Origin: Psychrobacter sp. GP33
GTDB taxonomy: Bacteria; Pseudomonadota; Gammaproteobacteria; Pseudomonadales; Moraxellaceae
Reading direction: 5' to 3'
Length of the DNA: 64,000 nucleotides
Assembly: GCF_014119005.1 (NCBI RefSeq)
Contig: NZ_JACGYX010000006.1
Coordinates: 62,001 to 126,000, forward strand
Part shown: positions 41,669-50,537 of the stretch, in pieces
Numbering within the stretch: the first letter of the stretch is position 1
Layout of the letters: every line of letters begins with the position of its first letter
Translations under genes and position numbers: made by a program
Notes under the pieces: model-generated
Seen by the model: only the letters and a program-made list of their open reading frames with translations
Database searches by the model: none
What the model was told of the DNA's origin: nothing

Positions 41669-42226
41669 TTATGGCTCTAGCGCCTCAATACGGCTGGTCT
41701 GGTCTTTTGAATTACTGTGCTTACGCAAGCGAATGTAAATGGTTTTGGTAACTGTAGCGATAACCTTTTGTTGATCGTCTACAATGTCGGTGTTGTATTC
41801 ACGGAATACCGCATTGCCCTCCTTTGCTAACTCTTGAATCGTGGCAATTTCAGTACTAGGTACTTTCATGCGCGCGGTTACTTTACTGTGACCGGGGGCT
41901 ATGAACTCTATATGCGAGCTTTTATCCCAAACTACATAACTACTGCCCAGCTGATGCATCAGAATCAGCATATAAAAAGGATCGACCATTGAATAGAGGC
42001 TACCCCCGAATTGTGTGCCAACAATATTTTTATTAAGCGCATTTAGTCCCATGTTAACCACGCATAAGCCTTGGTCTAAATCTATATGTTCAACCTTAAT
42101 GCCTGCACCAATATAGGGTGCATAAGTATTGATACGCATTTTAAGTAAGTGTGGCGTCAATAGCGGCATGATGCTTTTTTTCGTTTTGCGTCTTAGTGTT
42201 TCTAAATTCTTGGGTAATAGACTCAT
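41669..42226 (-). CDS. DUF4442 hotdog-fold protein (thioesterase-like)
   Basis: A 185-residue cytoplasmic protein of the DUF4442 family, which has the hotdog fold of PaaI-type acyl-CoA thioesterases. The core motif is NKNIVGTQFGGSLYSMVDPFYMLIL (about residues 64-88), followed by VVWDKSSHIEFIAPGHSKV. In this group the Asp in VDPF is the likely catalytic acid; that is family knowledge, not tested here. The C-terminal 25 residues are charged. It is alone on the minus strand between rplS and the long gap before the DUF3360 gene. Confidence 0.85.
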   Translation of the reverse strand: MSLLPKNLETLRRKTKKSIMPLLTPHLLKMRINTYAPYIGAGIKVEHIDLDQGLCVVNMGLNALNKNIVGTQFGGSLYSMVDPFYMLILMHQLGSSYVVWDKSSHIEFIAPGHSKVTARMKVPSTEIATIQELAKEGNAVFREYNTDIVDDQQKVIATVTKTIYIRLRKHSNSKDQTSRIEALEP

Positions 42227-42967
42227 ATCTTATCCTTTAGTCTTTTATTGCCGATGCCAATTGTTTCTAAGTAATATTGACAGGCAATATCTGCTTTTTC
42301 TATTTTTATAATCGCTCGTAGACAGTCCTGACAGGGATGTGTAGGGCAGTCATCGCCTAGGTCATCATTATTAATATATTAATTTTATGATAATAAAGGT
42401 GTATAAGTTACCTATGAATGGAACAAAAGACTTTTATCATAGTGAAAGCTATCGTCCTGCTCCAGTCCTCAAGCGTAACCAAAATGTCTATTCGGTTTGT
42501 ATAGCTATTAATATGTTAAAAAGTATTAAATAATTAATGGCTATGAGATGTTTGATAACAAAGGATGCACTTTACACTATTTTTATCAATAAGTTGCATA
42601 ATGAATTGATACTAAGGGTTATTACGGATATTCCTTTATAACGTTGTCGAGGTCTAGTTAATTGATAGATTGAAAGAACTATCGCCAGCTCATTCATTTT
42701 TTAATCTATTCATTACCCAATAGATTCCTTTTACTGATTCTGATTCCAGATACTCCCTTTGATATTTTTAATAATAAAAACTAAATATTTTTTAAATTAT
42801 CTGGATATTGATACAAAAGGTATCTTTTTAAGTGAAAAACTCGCAATCAAAAAATGGTTGGCATACAATAATGACCCATTTGTGGGGTTTAATGTGTTCT
42901 TTTCTATCTATGGAGAGTTCATGCTGCGCAAAAACAACGGATACCTCAGTCGACATAGGGAGATGGG
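42227..42967. other. Long AT-rich gap upstream of the DUF3360 gene
   Basis: This 741-bp stretch has no convincing gene. A 39-codon frame (42414-42533) and 64-70-codon frames overlapping the next start lack proper ribosome sites. The last bases carry a strong AGGGAGATGGG site for the next gene. Promoters of both flanking genes must be here. The length suggests either a decayed gene or a long regulated leader, and neither can be shown by eye. Confidence 0.5.
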
Positions 42968-44491
42968 ATGAGTACTACTCCAATAGCCAATTCAGGGACG
43001 AGCCTAGCACCAGAGCGGTCTGCTGATGAGCATCAATTGCAGGGCAGTTACGCCGAGTTGCATGAGCCAAGTGCGAGTTTTAACAGTCGTGATGCTTACC
43101 TTGAACATGAACTACAAATCATGCAGCCGAAGCGCTGGCGTGCCAATCTACCCTTTCGCGATTATCGCTTTGAATATGAAGACAGTATTCCTGCGATGGC
43201 GGCAACCATTGGCAAGGTAGTAATGGTAGGGGCGATTGCTGCGACGTTTGCAGGACCGCTTGGGTTAGGCGAAGCATTTGTACTTGAAAATGTACGCTAT
43301 GAGCTTCTGATCGTATCATTTTTTATTATTCTGTTTTCAGGGTTTTTGCTGCCGACTGCCAATCTAGCAGGCACTCATGGTCCGCTGATTCCTTTGATAC
43401 CGATTGTGGTCGCTGCCGGTGGGCATCCGATGGCGTTTGGTTTGCTTATCGGGGCATTTGGTTTATTGCTTGCGATTAGTAAAGGTGGCAGCTTGCTGGC
43501 AAACCTGACCAGTAAGGGTGTTTGTGGCGGTCTGCTGCTATATTTGGGTTTTATTGGAACTACGTCGCAGGTTAAAAATTTATTCACGTGGGCAGAAGGT
43601 ATTGGTATGTCTTATATTGCCTTTGTCGTGATTCTACTCACCATTATCCTTTATGCTATTCTAGAGAATTTTAATAAGCGTTGGCTTGCGGTGCCGCTGA
43701 GCTGTTTGTTAGGTGGCGGTGTTGCTTTTGCCTTGGGAGCCCCATTTACCTTTAAGACAGCGCCCGGTTTGCCGCATATGAGTCCCATGTATTGGTGGGG
43801 CGAGAATACGGGTTGGATGCTGGGGTTGCCCACGGTTGAGAGCTTTATTGTCGTGCTACCGTTTGCTATTTTAGCAGTCGCTATGTGGTCACCTGACTTC
43901 TTAGGGCATCAAGTTTTCCAAAAAATTAGCTATCCTAAGCGTACTGAACGTGTACTGATGGATATCGACGATACGATGGTCAGTGCCTCATTTCGTCAAG
44001 TTGCCGGTTCGGTATTGGGCGGTGCTAACTTTGCCTCCTCTTGGGGCACTTATATTGTTCCGGCAGCAATTGCCAAGCGTCCGATTCCAGCAGGAGCGGT
44101 ATTGACGGCTGTTTTCTGCGTGATTGCAGGTCTCTGGGGTTATCCGATGGACTTAGCCATTTGGGAACCGGTCATGTGTGTGGCGCTGATTGTCGGGGTT
44201 TTTATTCCGCTGTTAGAGGCTGGGATGGAGATGACACGCGAAGGAAAAACCACTCAATCAGCAGCAATTGTGGTATTCGCATCGGCGTTGGTTAATCCTG
44301 CCTTTGGTTGGTCAATCACGCTTTTACTAGATAACTTGGGCTTGATTGGCTCCAAAGAGCGTAGTGCCAGCTTATCAAAAATGAGTCGCTGGATTATTCC
44401 TATGGTGATGTTTGTAGTCTTAACGGGCGTTATGGCTGTGGTCGGTATGCTGCCCGGTATTCCTGCTTTGCTCCCCAACTTTCGTCATTAA
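42968..44491 (+). CDS. DUF3360 family integral membrane protein (putative transporter)
   Basis: A 507-residue membrane protein that I place in the DUF3360 family, a group related in outline to SulP/nucleobase-type carriers. A 75-residue soluble N-terminus contains REYLEH-like RDAYLEHELQIMQPKRWR followed by NLPFRDYRFEYED. About eleven to twelve hydrophobic segments follow, with conserved-looking polar stretches AGTHGPLIPLIP, SPDFLGHQVFQK and DDTMVSASFRQV. The C-terminus ends in MLPGIPALLPNFRH. The substrate is unknown. It has a strong ribosome site and its own terminator, so it is a single-gene unit. Confidence 0.75.
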   Translation: MSTTPIANSGTSLAPERSADEHQLQGSYAELHEPSASFNSRDAYLEHELQIMQPKRWRANLPFRDYRFEYEDSIPAMAATIGKVVMVGAIAATFAGPLGLGEAFVLENVRYELLIVSFFIILFSGFLLPTANLAGTHGPLIPLIPIVVAAGGHPMAFGLLIGAFGLLLAISKGGSLLANLTSKGVCGGLLLYLGFIGTTSQVKNLFTWAEGIGMSYIAFVVILLTIILYAILENFNKRWLAVPLSCLLGGGVAFALGAPFTFKTAPGLPHMSPMYWWGENTGWMLGLPTVESFIVVLPFAILAVAMWSPDFLGHQVFQKISYPKRTERVLMDIDDTMVSASFRQVAGSVLGGANFASSWGTYIVPAAIAKRPIPAGAVLTAVFCVIAGLWGYPMDLAIWEPVMCVALIVGVFIPLLEAGMEMTREGKTTQSAAIVVFASALVNPAFGWSITLLLDNLGLIGSKERSASLSKMSRWIIPMVMFVVLTGVMAVVGMLPGIPALLPNFRH

Positions 44492-44521
44492 TAAATAGTT
44501 ATTAACCTAAGCGATAAAAAT

Positions 44522-44549
44522 AAAAAGTCAGCTTTGTGCTGGCTTTTTT
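44522..44549 (+). terminator. Terminator after the DUF3360 gene
   Basis: AAAAAGTCAGC and GCTGGCTTTTTT pair (one G-T) around TTTGT. Confidence 0.87.
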
Positions 44550-44618
44550 GTGCTTGCAATTTGGCTAAAATCGCCCCATAACTAGCCATAACCTAGTTTG
44601 TTGTGAGTACCGCCTGTC

Positions 44619-46481
44619 ATGGTCACTGAGTCCACTGCTATTTCTGCTGTGCCCCCTGTATCGCTAGAGGACAAAAAAGCGCGTCTCAAGCATTTAATCC
44701 AGCGCCTGCCTAATTTGCCCGGTGTCTATAAAATGCTTGGTAAAAATGGTGATATTCTCTATGTCGGTAAGGCAAAATCGCTTAAAAGCCGCGTAAATAG
44801 CTACTTTGCCAAGACCATTGACCATCCTAAAACGCGGGCATTGGTGGCGCGAATTCATAATATTGAAACCATCATTACCCGTAGTGAAACTGAAGCGTTA
44901 TTGCTTGAGCAAAATCTCATTAAAGAACATCGTCCACCTTATAACGTGTTGCTGCGTGATGATAAGTCTTATCTGTATGTATTTATTTCCGCAGATAAAC
45001 CTTATCCACGACTGGCGTATGGGCGAGGCAAGGGTAATCATCAAAAGGGTCGCTTCTTTGGACCTTTTCCCTCTGCTCATGCAGCAAAAGAAACTTTGGT
45101 GCTCATGCAAAAAATGTTTCAAATGCGTCAGTGTACCAATACCTTTTTTAAACAGCGTCAACGTCCGTGCTTGGAGTATCAAATTAAACGCTGCCGTGCG
45201 CCGTGCGTCGGTTTGGTAACGGCAGAGGATTACGCAGAAGATGTGAATAATACCATTCGTTTTTTGAAGGGTGATTCCAGTGATATTCACAGTACGCTGA
45301 TTACCAAAATGGAAGGCGCGGCGGAAGAATTGGATTTTGAAAAAGCCGTATTTTATCGTGATCAGCTGTCTATGTTACGCGAAGTGCAAACCAAGCAAGC
45401 GGTGTATACGGTAGAGGGTGAAGCGGATGTGATATCTATTGCCAGCCAAGCGGGTATGACGGCAGTGAATGTGCTGACGGTTCGCGGTGGGCGGGTTTTG
45501 GGCGGTAAAAATTACTTCCCTGACGTCGATAGCAGCGAGCCGATTGCCGATAATTTATCGGCATTTATTACTTCCTTTTACTTTCAAGTGACCGATGATT
45601 TGCCTGCTGAGATTATCTTAAGTCATCAGCTGCCTGACCAAGTGGCGATTAGTGAGGCATTGGCAACCCATTTTGGCAGTAAAGTCACTATTAAAACCAG
45701 CGTTCGTGAACATCGTGCGGAATGGCTCGATTTGGCAACGCTCAATGCGACGAACGCTCTTAAAACCAAACTGGGAGATTATTTAGAATTACATGCGCGT
45801 TTTGGGGCATTAAAAGACGTGTTAGCGTCAGTGACTGAACGCCCGATTGATCGTATCGAATGCTTTGATATTTCCCATACCATGGGCGAGGCGACCATTG
45901 GTAGCTGCGTAGTGTTTGATCAAGGTGGCTCGCGCCGGCGGGATTATCGTCAATATGCCATTCATGATATTGTCGGCGGTGATGATTATGCGGCGATGAA
46001 ACAGGTACTCACGCGCCGTTATAAAAAGCAACCGCTACCGGATTTGTTATTGATTGATGGTGGTAAAGGTCAGTTGAGTATGGCAAAAGAAGTGCTAGTA
46101 GAATTAGGTATTCTCGGCGATACGTTACTGATTGGGGTGGCAAAAGGCGAGGGTCGGAAAGCCGGACTTGAAGTATTACACTTTTTAGATCATGAACCGC
46201 TTGATTTGCCCATGGACAGTAAGGCGCTGCATTTATTGATGCACATTCGTGATGAGGCGCATCGTTTTGCCATTACGGCGCATCGTAAAAAGCGTGATAA
46301 AAGACGGTCATCGTCGGTATTAGAAGTGATTCCGGGACTTGGGGAAAAGCGCCGCCGCGATATTCTTAATCATTTTGGCGGTATGCAGCAGTTACTTGGC
46401 GCATCGCAACAAGAATTGGCAGGCGTGCCGGGGATTGGTAAAGTGTTGGCAAATACGATTTATAAAGTGTTGCATGAATAA
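44619..46481 (+). CDS. uvrC: UvrC, excinuclease ABC subunit C
   Basis: The nuclease that makes both incisions in nucleotide excision repair. It has 620 residues. The GIY-YIG domain is at about residues 29-110 (GVYKM ... [14 protein letters not shown]). The UVR motif for UvrB contact is near residues 220-255. The RNase H-like 3'-5' half has [13 protein letters not shown] and [10 protein letters not shown]. Two helix-hairpin-helix motifs end the protein ([13 protein letters not shown] and [13 protein letters not shown]). No plus-strand terminator follows until 46864, past a minus-strand small gene. Confidence 0.97.
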   Translation: MVTESTAISAVPPVSLEDKKARLKHLIQRLPNLPGVYKMLGKNGDILYVGKAKSLKSRVNSYFAKTIDHPKTRALVARIHNIETIITRSETEALLLEQNLIKEHRPPYNVLLRDDKSYLYVFISADKPYPRLAYGRGKGNHQKGRFFGPFPSAHAAKETLVLMQKMFQMRQCTNTFFKQRQRPCLEYQIKRCRAPCVGLVTAEDYAEDVNNTIRFLKGDSSDIHSTLITKMEGAAEELDFEKAVFYRDQLSMLREVQTKQAVYTVEGEADVISIASQAGMTAVNVLTVRGGRVLGGKNYFPDVDSSEPIADNLSAFITSFYFQVTDDLPAEIILSHQLPDQVAISEALATHFGSKVTIKTSVREHRAEWLDLATLNATNALKTKLGDYLELHARFGALKDVLASVTERPIDRIECFDISHTMGEATIGSCVVFDQGGSRRRDYRQYAIHDIVGGDDYAAMKQVLTRRYKKQPLPDLLLIDGGKGQLSMAKEVLVELGILGDTLLIGVAKGEGRKAGLEVLHFLDHEPLDLPMDSKALHLLMHIRDEAHRFAITAHRKKRDKRRSSSVLEVIPGLGEKRRRDILNHFGGMQQLLGASQQELAGVPGIGKVLANTIYKVLHE

Positions 46482-46495
46482 TGCGATTTTTAATT

Positions 46496-46531
46496 TAAAA
46501 AAATGACAACAGCCCTAAGACTATTGTCATT
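46496..46531 (-). terminator. Minus-strand terminator downstream of the 43-residue protein gene
   Basis: AATGACAA and TTGTCATT pair with two further inner pairs. On the minus strand the stem is followed by seven Us; on the plus strand there is no U-tract. It therefore ends minus-strand transcripts coming from the small gene or from folA. Confidence 0.8.
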
Positions 46532-46554
46532 CTAAAGTTAATCACTTTTAATCG

Positions 46555-46686
46555 TTAAAAATCAAAACTTAACTGTTGGTTCGGTTGGCTACGACAGTGT
46601 TGGCGAACATACTCCCAACGATTAAACCTATATCGCACATAGAAGCGTACGCGCACAGCTTTAGGGTAACAGCATTGAATAGCCAT
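46555..46686 (-). CDS. Small basic protein, 43 residues, unrecognised
   Basis: I do not recognise this protein. The ATG is preceded by CGGAG, seven to eight bases upstream, and the frame ends 24 bp before a strong minus-strand terminator. The protein is very basic and aromatic: it starts MAIQCCYPKAVRVRF, has YVRYRFNRWEYVRQHCRS in the middle and ends QQLSFDF. Such Arg and aromatic content suggests nucleic-acid or ribosome contact, but that is a guess. It is 270 bp downstream of folA on the same strand and lies antisense to the probable uvrC 3' extension. Confidence 0.62.
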   Translation of the reverse strand: MAIQCCYPKAVRVRFYVRYRFNRWEYVRQHCRSQPNQQLSFDF

Positions 46687-46720
46687 TGATTACTCCGTAA
46701 TTATGATAAAAATTTCATAA

Positions 46721-46841
46721 CTATGGAGACGCAGACAAATATTTAGCATTTGCTATTAATAGCATTTACTATAAAATATACAAACCCTACCAAGGTAAAT
46801 AAACTTTATAAGTAAGCTAATACTGGAGTTTGTCTCCATAG
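46721..46841. repeat. Inverted repeat CTATGGAGAC / GTCTCCATAG, about 100 bp apart
   Basis: Perfect 10-bp arms at 46721-46730 and 46832-46841 enclose an AT-rich interior; nearby GACAAA/TTTGT can add pairs. It lies just upstream of the 43-residue gene on its leader side and could fold the leader or mark a small decayed element. Confidence 0.5.
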
Positions 46842-46863
46842 CTGTCTTATCTAAAAGTTTTTT

Positions 46864-46901
46864 AAGCTCAGTAATTAATTTTACTGAGCTTTTTTAATTT
46901 T
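46864..46901 (+). terminator. Plus-strand terminator, probably of uvrC
   Basis: AGCTCAGTA and TACTGAGCT form a 9-bp stem with an 8-base loop, followed by TTTTTAATTTT on the plus strand only. The nearest plus-strand gene is uvrC, which ended about 380 bp earlier. Confidence 0.75.
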
Positions 46902-46955
46902 CCATAGACTGTTTCTCCTCTCATACGGTACATTATCAAAACTTTATTAAAAAAA

Positions 46956-47522
46956 TTAGGCTTTTCTTTTATAAGTCACAAACTTAAAATCCAAGCTACT
47001 TTTATCATCATGCATTTTCTCAGATTCTTCTGCGACTGCAAACTCGTCTGGCAGCTCAGGGTAAAAAGCATCGCCCTCATTAATGTCCGTATCAACATGA
47101 GTCAGCTCAATGCGGTCAGTAACGCTCAGCGCCTCGCTAAACACGCGCTCGCCACCAATCACCCAAATGGTTTTTAACTGCAAATCTGCTGCCAAATCTG
47201 CTGCTTGTTGTAGGGCAGCGTCTAAATCATGCAGCACGTGCGCATTCTTTTTTTCTATCAGCCCTTGTTGCTGCGCATAATTCAACTGGGTAGTAATAAT
47301 AAAACTAATGCGCTTTGGCAGTGGTTTAGAACCCATTGACTCAAAAGTCTTGCGTCCCATAATCACAATACCCTTGATGGTATCATCACTATTTTGGGTG
47401 GTCAGTTGCTTAAAATGCTGCAAGTCGGTTGGGATATGCCATGGTAAATCATTGCCTTTGCCGATACAGCGATTACGACTGATAGCGGCAATTTGCGCCA
47501 CTTCGATGCTGTTGATACTCAT
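46956..47522 (-). CDS. folA: Dihydrofolate reductase
   Basis: Reduces dihydrofolate to tetrahydrofolate with NADPH and restores the folate used by ThyA. It has 188 residues against about 160 in E. coli, the extra being in surface loops. Landmarks: IAAISRNRCIGKGNDLPWHIPTDLQHFK near the start (with the substrate-binding acid around residue 35), GIVIMGRKTFESMG near residue 52, and IWVIGGERVFSEAL near residue 120. It follows thyA after 34 bp in an lgt-thyA-folA unit. Confidence 0.96.
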   Translation of the reverse strand: MSINSIEVAQIAAISRNRCIGKGNDLPWHIPTDLQHFKQLTTQNSDDTIKGIVIMGRKTFESMGSKPLPKRISFIITTQLNYAQQQGLIEKKNAHVLHDLDAALQQAADLAADLQLKTIWVIGGERVFSEALSVTDRIELTHVDTDINEGDAFYPELPDEFAVAEESEKMHDDKSSLDFKFVTYKRKA

Positions 47523-47556
47523 GGTGTTACCTTTTTCTTAAAATATAAACACGTTA

Positions 47557-48417
47557 TTAGACTGCCACAGGCGCTTTAATAGCGGGGTGCGATTCGTAGC
47601 CATCCACGCTGATATCTTCATATTCAAATGCAAAAATATCTTTAATATTAGGATTTAACGTCAAGGTTGGTAGCGCATAAAGTGAGCGTGTTAATTGCAA
47701 ATCAACTTGCTCGCGATGATTTTGGTAAATGTGGCAATCTCCGCCTGTCCAAATAAATTCACCAACTTCCAAATTGCAAACCTGCGCTACCATTTGCGTC
47801 AACAACGCATAGCTGGCAATGTTAAACGGTACACCCAAAAATAGGTCTGCTGAACGTTGATACAGCTGGCAAGATAGCTTATTTTCCGCCACAAAAAACT
47901 GAAACAGCGTATGGCAAGGTGGTAAAGCAACTTGTTCCGCCTCGCAAGGATTCCAGCCTGACACAATTAAACGTCGTGAATTGGGATTGGTTTTGATTTG
48001 ATGAATGACGTCCGTTATTTGGTCAACGCCATCACTCGCATAACTGCCATCAGCGTTTTTACTGGCGCCATAATTACGCCATTGATGCCCATAAATAGGA
48101 CCCAAATCACCTTCAGCACGATTAAAGCGAGCCGTTTGTGCTGCGGTTGCCCATTCATTCCAAATACGCACGTTATGCTGCTGTAGATACTCAACATGGG
48201 TGCTGCCAGTTAAAAACCACAATAATTCGTACACAATAGATTTAAAATGCACTTTTTTGGTGGTTAATAATGGAAAACCATCGGCGAGATCAAAGCGTAA
48301 CTGCGCCCCAAAATGGCTAATCGTTCCCGTACCAGTACGGTCACCTTTTTCAGTGCCGTTATTAATAACGTATTGCAGCAAATCCAAATAGGCTTGCTCA
48401 TTTTTGCTCGTAATCAT
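47557..48417 (-). CDS. thyA: Thymidylate synthase ThyA
   Basis: Methylates dUMP to dTMP using methylene-tetrahydrofolate, producing the dihydrofolate that the next gene product recycles. It has 286 residues. [18 protein letters not shown] near residue 23, the catalytic Cys in [13 protein letters not shown] near residue 165, and the substrate block [20 protein letters not shown] are all present. I use the ATG at 48417; nine upstream codons from 48444 are in frame but not family-like. lgt precedes it by 48 bp, as in E. coli. Confidence 0.97.
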   Translation of the reverse strand: MITSKNEQAYLDLLQYVINNGTEKGDRTGTGTISHFGAQLRFDLADGFPLLTTKKVHFKSIVYELLWFLTGSTHVEYLQQHNVRIWNEWATAAQTARFNRAEGDLGPIYGHQWRNYGASKNADGSYASDGVDQITDVIHQIKTNPNSRRLIVSGWNPCEAEQVALPPCHTLFQFFVAENKLSCQLYQRSADLFLGVPFNIASYALLTQMVAQVCNLEVGEFIWTGGDCHIYQNHREQVDLQLTRSLYALPTLTLNPNIKDIFAFEYEDISVDGYESHPAIKAPVAV

Positions 48418-48465
48418 AAAACTGCTCTTTCGTATGAGTGTCATGCGGAGTAAAACTTTATCTGC

Positions 48466-49350
48466 TTAATAGGTGCCTTGCTTGCCCCAATCGTAGATAC
48501 CGCGCTTATAAGCATAAACCAGCAACACAAAACCAAGAATAATCATCGGTGCAGATAACAATTGCCCTTTGGTCATCCATCCTAAGAGGATAAAACCTTG
48601 GTCAACATCCGGCTGTCGGAAAAACTCAATGATAAAGCGGCTGAGACCATAGCCTAATAAGAAAATAGCGGTTGCTGCCATACGCGGACGCGGCTTTGAT
48701 GAATACCACCACAAGAAGATAAACAATAATAAACCTTCAGCAAAGGCTTCATAAAGCTGGGAAGGATGACGCGGCAGTAAATATTGCCCATTAACCTCAA
48801 GCATCAGCTCTTGCAGCGCAGGATTTGCTTGCAGTTGCTGCATATCAAAGGCAGCGGCTTGCGGAAAATAGGTCAGCCAGTTATAGCCACCATCTGATAC
48901 TCGACCCCACAGCTCACCATTGATATAGTTACCGATACGACCAAATAATAGACCGGTTGGCACCACGGGCACCACAAAATCAAAGACTTCAAACGGTGAC
49001 TTTTTATATTTGCGTGCAAAAAGCCACATGCCCAGCATTACGCCAATAAATCCGCCGTGAAAGGACATACCGCCTTCCCAAACCTTTAGCAGATAAGCTG
49101 GATTTTGCAACAGCTCGCCAAATTGGTAAAACAGCACATAACCGATGCGACCGCCTAAGATAACCCCAAGCGCCCCGTAAAATATCAAATCGGATACCAT
49201 ATCCGTCGACCACGTATCACGCTTGGTGCTGCGATACCATGCCAGACCATAAGCCGCAGCAAAAGCTAATAAATACATCAAGCCGTACCAATGCACCTCT
49301 ACAGGTCCAAGCGCTAAAGCTACGGGGTCAAACTGGGGATGAATCATCAT
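48466..49350 (-). CDS. lgt: Lgt, prolipoprotein diacylglyceryl transferase
   Basis: The inner-membrane enzyme that attaches diacylglycerol to the lipobox cysteine of prolipoproteins. It has 294 residues and about seven hydrophobic helices. The signatures are SFHGGFIGVMLG near residue 103 and the Lgt motif GRIGNYINGELWGR near residue 143, with HPSQLYEA near residue 200. It starts the lgt-thyA-folA unit. Two adjacent ATG codons at the start are equivalent. Confidence 0.97.
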   Translation of the reverse strand: MMIHPQFDPVALALGPVEVHWYGLMYLLAFAAAYGLAWYRSTKRDTWSTDMVSDLIFYGALGVILGGRIGYVLFYQFGELLQNPAYLLKVWEGGMSFHGGFIGVMLGMWLFARKYKKSPFEVFDFVVPVVPTGLLFGRIGNYINGELWGRVSDGGYNWLTYFPQAAAFDMQQLQANPALQELMLEVNGQYLLPRHPSQLYEAFAEGLLLFIFLWWYSSKPRPRMAATAIFLLGYGLSRFIIEFFRQPDVDQGFILLGWMTKGQLLSAPMIILGFVLLVYAYKRGIYDWGKQGTY

Positions 49351-49576
49351 AAAGGCATCATAAAAGTGATTGTGGAATGGTGCTCATGATAGCAAAAATC
49401 AACCCATAGGCATACACTCGTTATGGATGCAGTTTTGTGTCACAAGCAATTTTGAGTAGTGGCTTATATAAAGTCTGAGTGATAAGAAATCAAAAATAAC
49501 GCTAGAATAAAGACAGATAAATTAGTGTTAAAATCTTAGATTGGAATTTTGGAAAGTCTAAAATCTAAGGAGTTTT

Positions 49577-50395
49577 ATGTGTATTGTCGCCATCGCTTGG
49601 CAATTGTTTGATGAGTTGCCGTTAATACTATTGTCTAACCGCGATGAGTTTTTGCAGCGTCCGACTGAACCTCTGCATCAGTGGACGGACAAGCCTATTT
49701 TTGCGGGAAGAGATGAGCAGAGCGGAGGTACATGGCTCGGTATTCATCAAGAAATCCAACCGCACCACCATCAAAACGGACGCTGGGCAGCAGTGCTTAA
49801 CTTTCGTGATGGCGCACAGGCAAGTGATAATGAGCGTTCACGTGGTGAGTTAGTGACTGACTTTTTAACCAGTCATTTAAGTCCGATGGAGTTTGCCCGC
49901 CAAATTAGTTTGCAAGACTATGCCGGATTTAATCTCATTATTGGCGATGCTCAGCAAGCAGTAATGATTAATAATCGTGGTCATGCGCCAACGCCACTTT
50001 ATGCAGGGTTGCATGTATTTTCTAATGGTCAGCCAGAAGATAGCTGGTTTAAAACTGAACGACTGCGCAGCCGTTTGCGTCAAGAAGTCCTGCCATTAAT
50101 AAGCGAAAACAGTGTGCCTCAATATTGGCAAGACACTGCACTTACCGTTATGTCAGACATCACCAAAGCTCCGGAAGGTGATTTGCCAAATACTGGTATG
50201 GGCAAATCTATTGAACAGGCGTTATCCTCTGTCTTTATTGAGCCGATAGCTTTATCGAATATTGAGACTACCATGCCAACTTATGGCACACGCACTCAAA
50301 GTATTTTGACTGTAAGTTATGATTCCAAGTCCAGTATTTTACCAGCCACTTATCATTTGCAATTAGACAGTCGGGAATATCAGAACATACATTAG
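49577..50395 (+). CDS. NRDE-family (TANGO2-like) protein
   Basis: A 272-residue cytoplasmic protein of the NRDE family, related to eukaryotic TANGO2 and with an N-terminal-nucleophile-hydrolase-like fold. It starts MCIVAIAW, with the conserved Cys at residue 2, and carries the name-giving motif LSNRDEF at residues 20-26. GGTWLGI and NGRWAAVLNFRDG follow. Its biochemical role is unsettled; links to haem or lipid handling in TANGO2 relatives are reported, not shown here. AAGGAG precedes the ATG by about seven bases. It is a single gene divergent from lgt. Confidence 0.88.
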   Translation: MCIVAIAWQLFDELPLILLSNRDEFLQRPTEPLHQWTDKPIFAGRDEQSGGTWLGIHQEIQPHHHQNGRWAAVLNFRDGAQASDNERSRGELVTDFLTSHLSPMEFARQISLQDYAGFNLIIGDAQQAVMINNRGHAPTPLYAGLHVFSNGQPEDSWFKTERLRSRLRQEVLPLISENSVPQYWQDTALTVMSDITKAPEGDLPNTGMGKSIEQALSSVFIEPIALSNIETTMPTYGTRTQSILTVSYDSKSSILPATYHLQLDSREYQNIH

Positions 50396-50537
50396 ATTAA
50401 TATAAAATCCCTAAAATAAGTGTGGTTTTACTTTGAATTGCTATTCTTATGTCATACACTCAATGAGTAGGGCATCAAAACCTACGATTAATATCTAATG
50501 CGATTTAAGTTAATGCTGATCATACAAGGATTGTGAC

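Noticed and set aside
42414..42533. A 39-codon frame upstream of the DUF3360 gene
   Set aside because: No suitably placed ribosome site and nothing recognisable in the product; possible but not supported.
42759..43026. Overlapping frames of 64-70 codons ending in the DUF3360 start region
   Set aside because: They overlap the true start with its strong ribosome site and have biased AT-driven composition.
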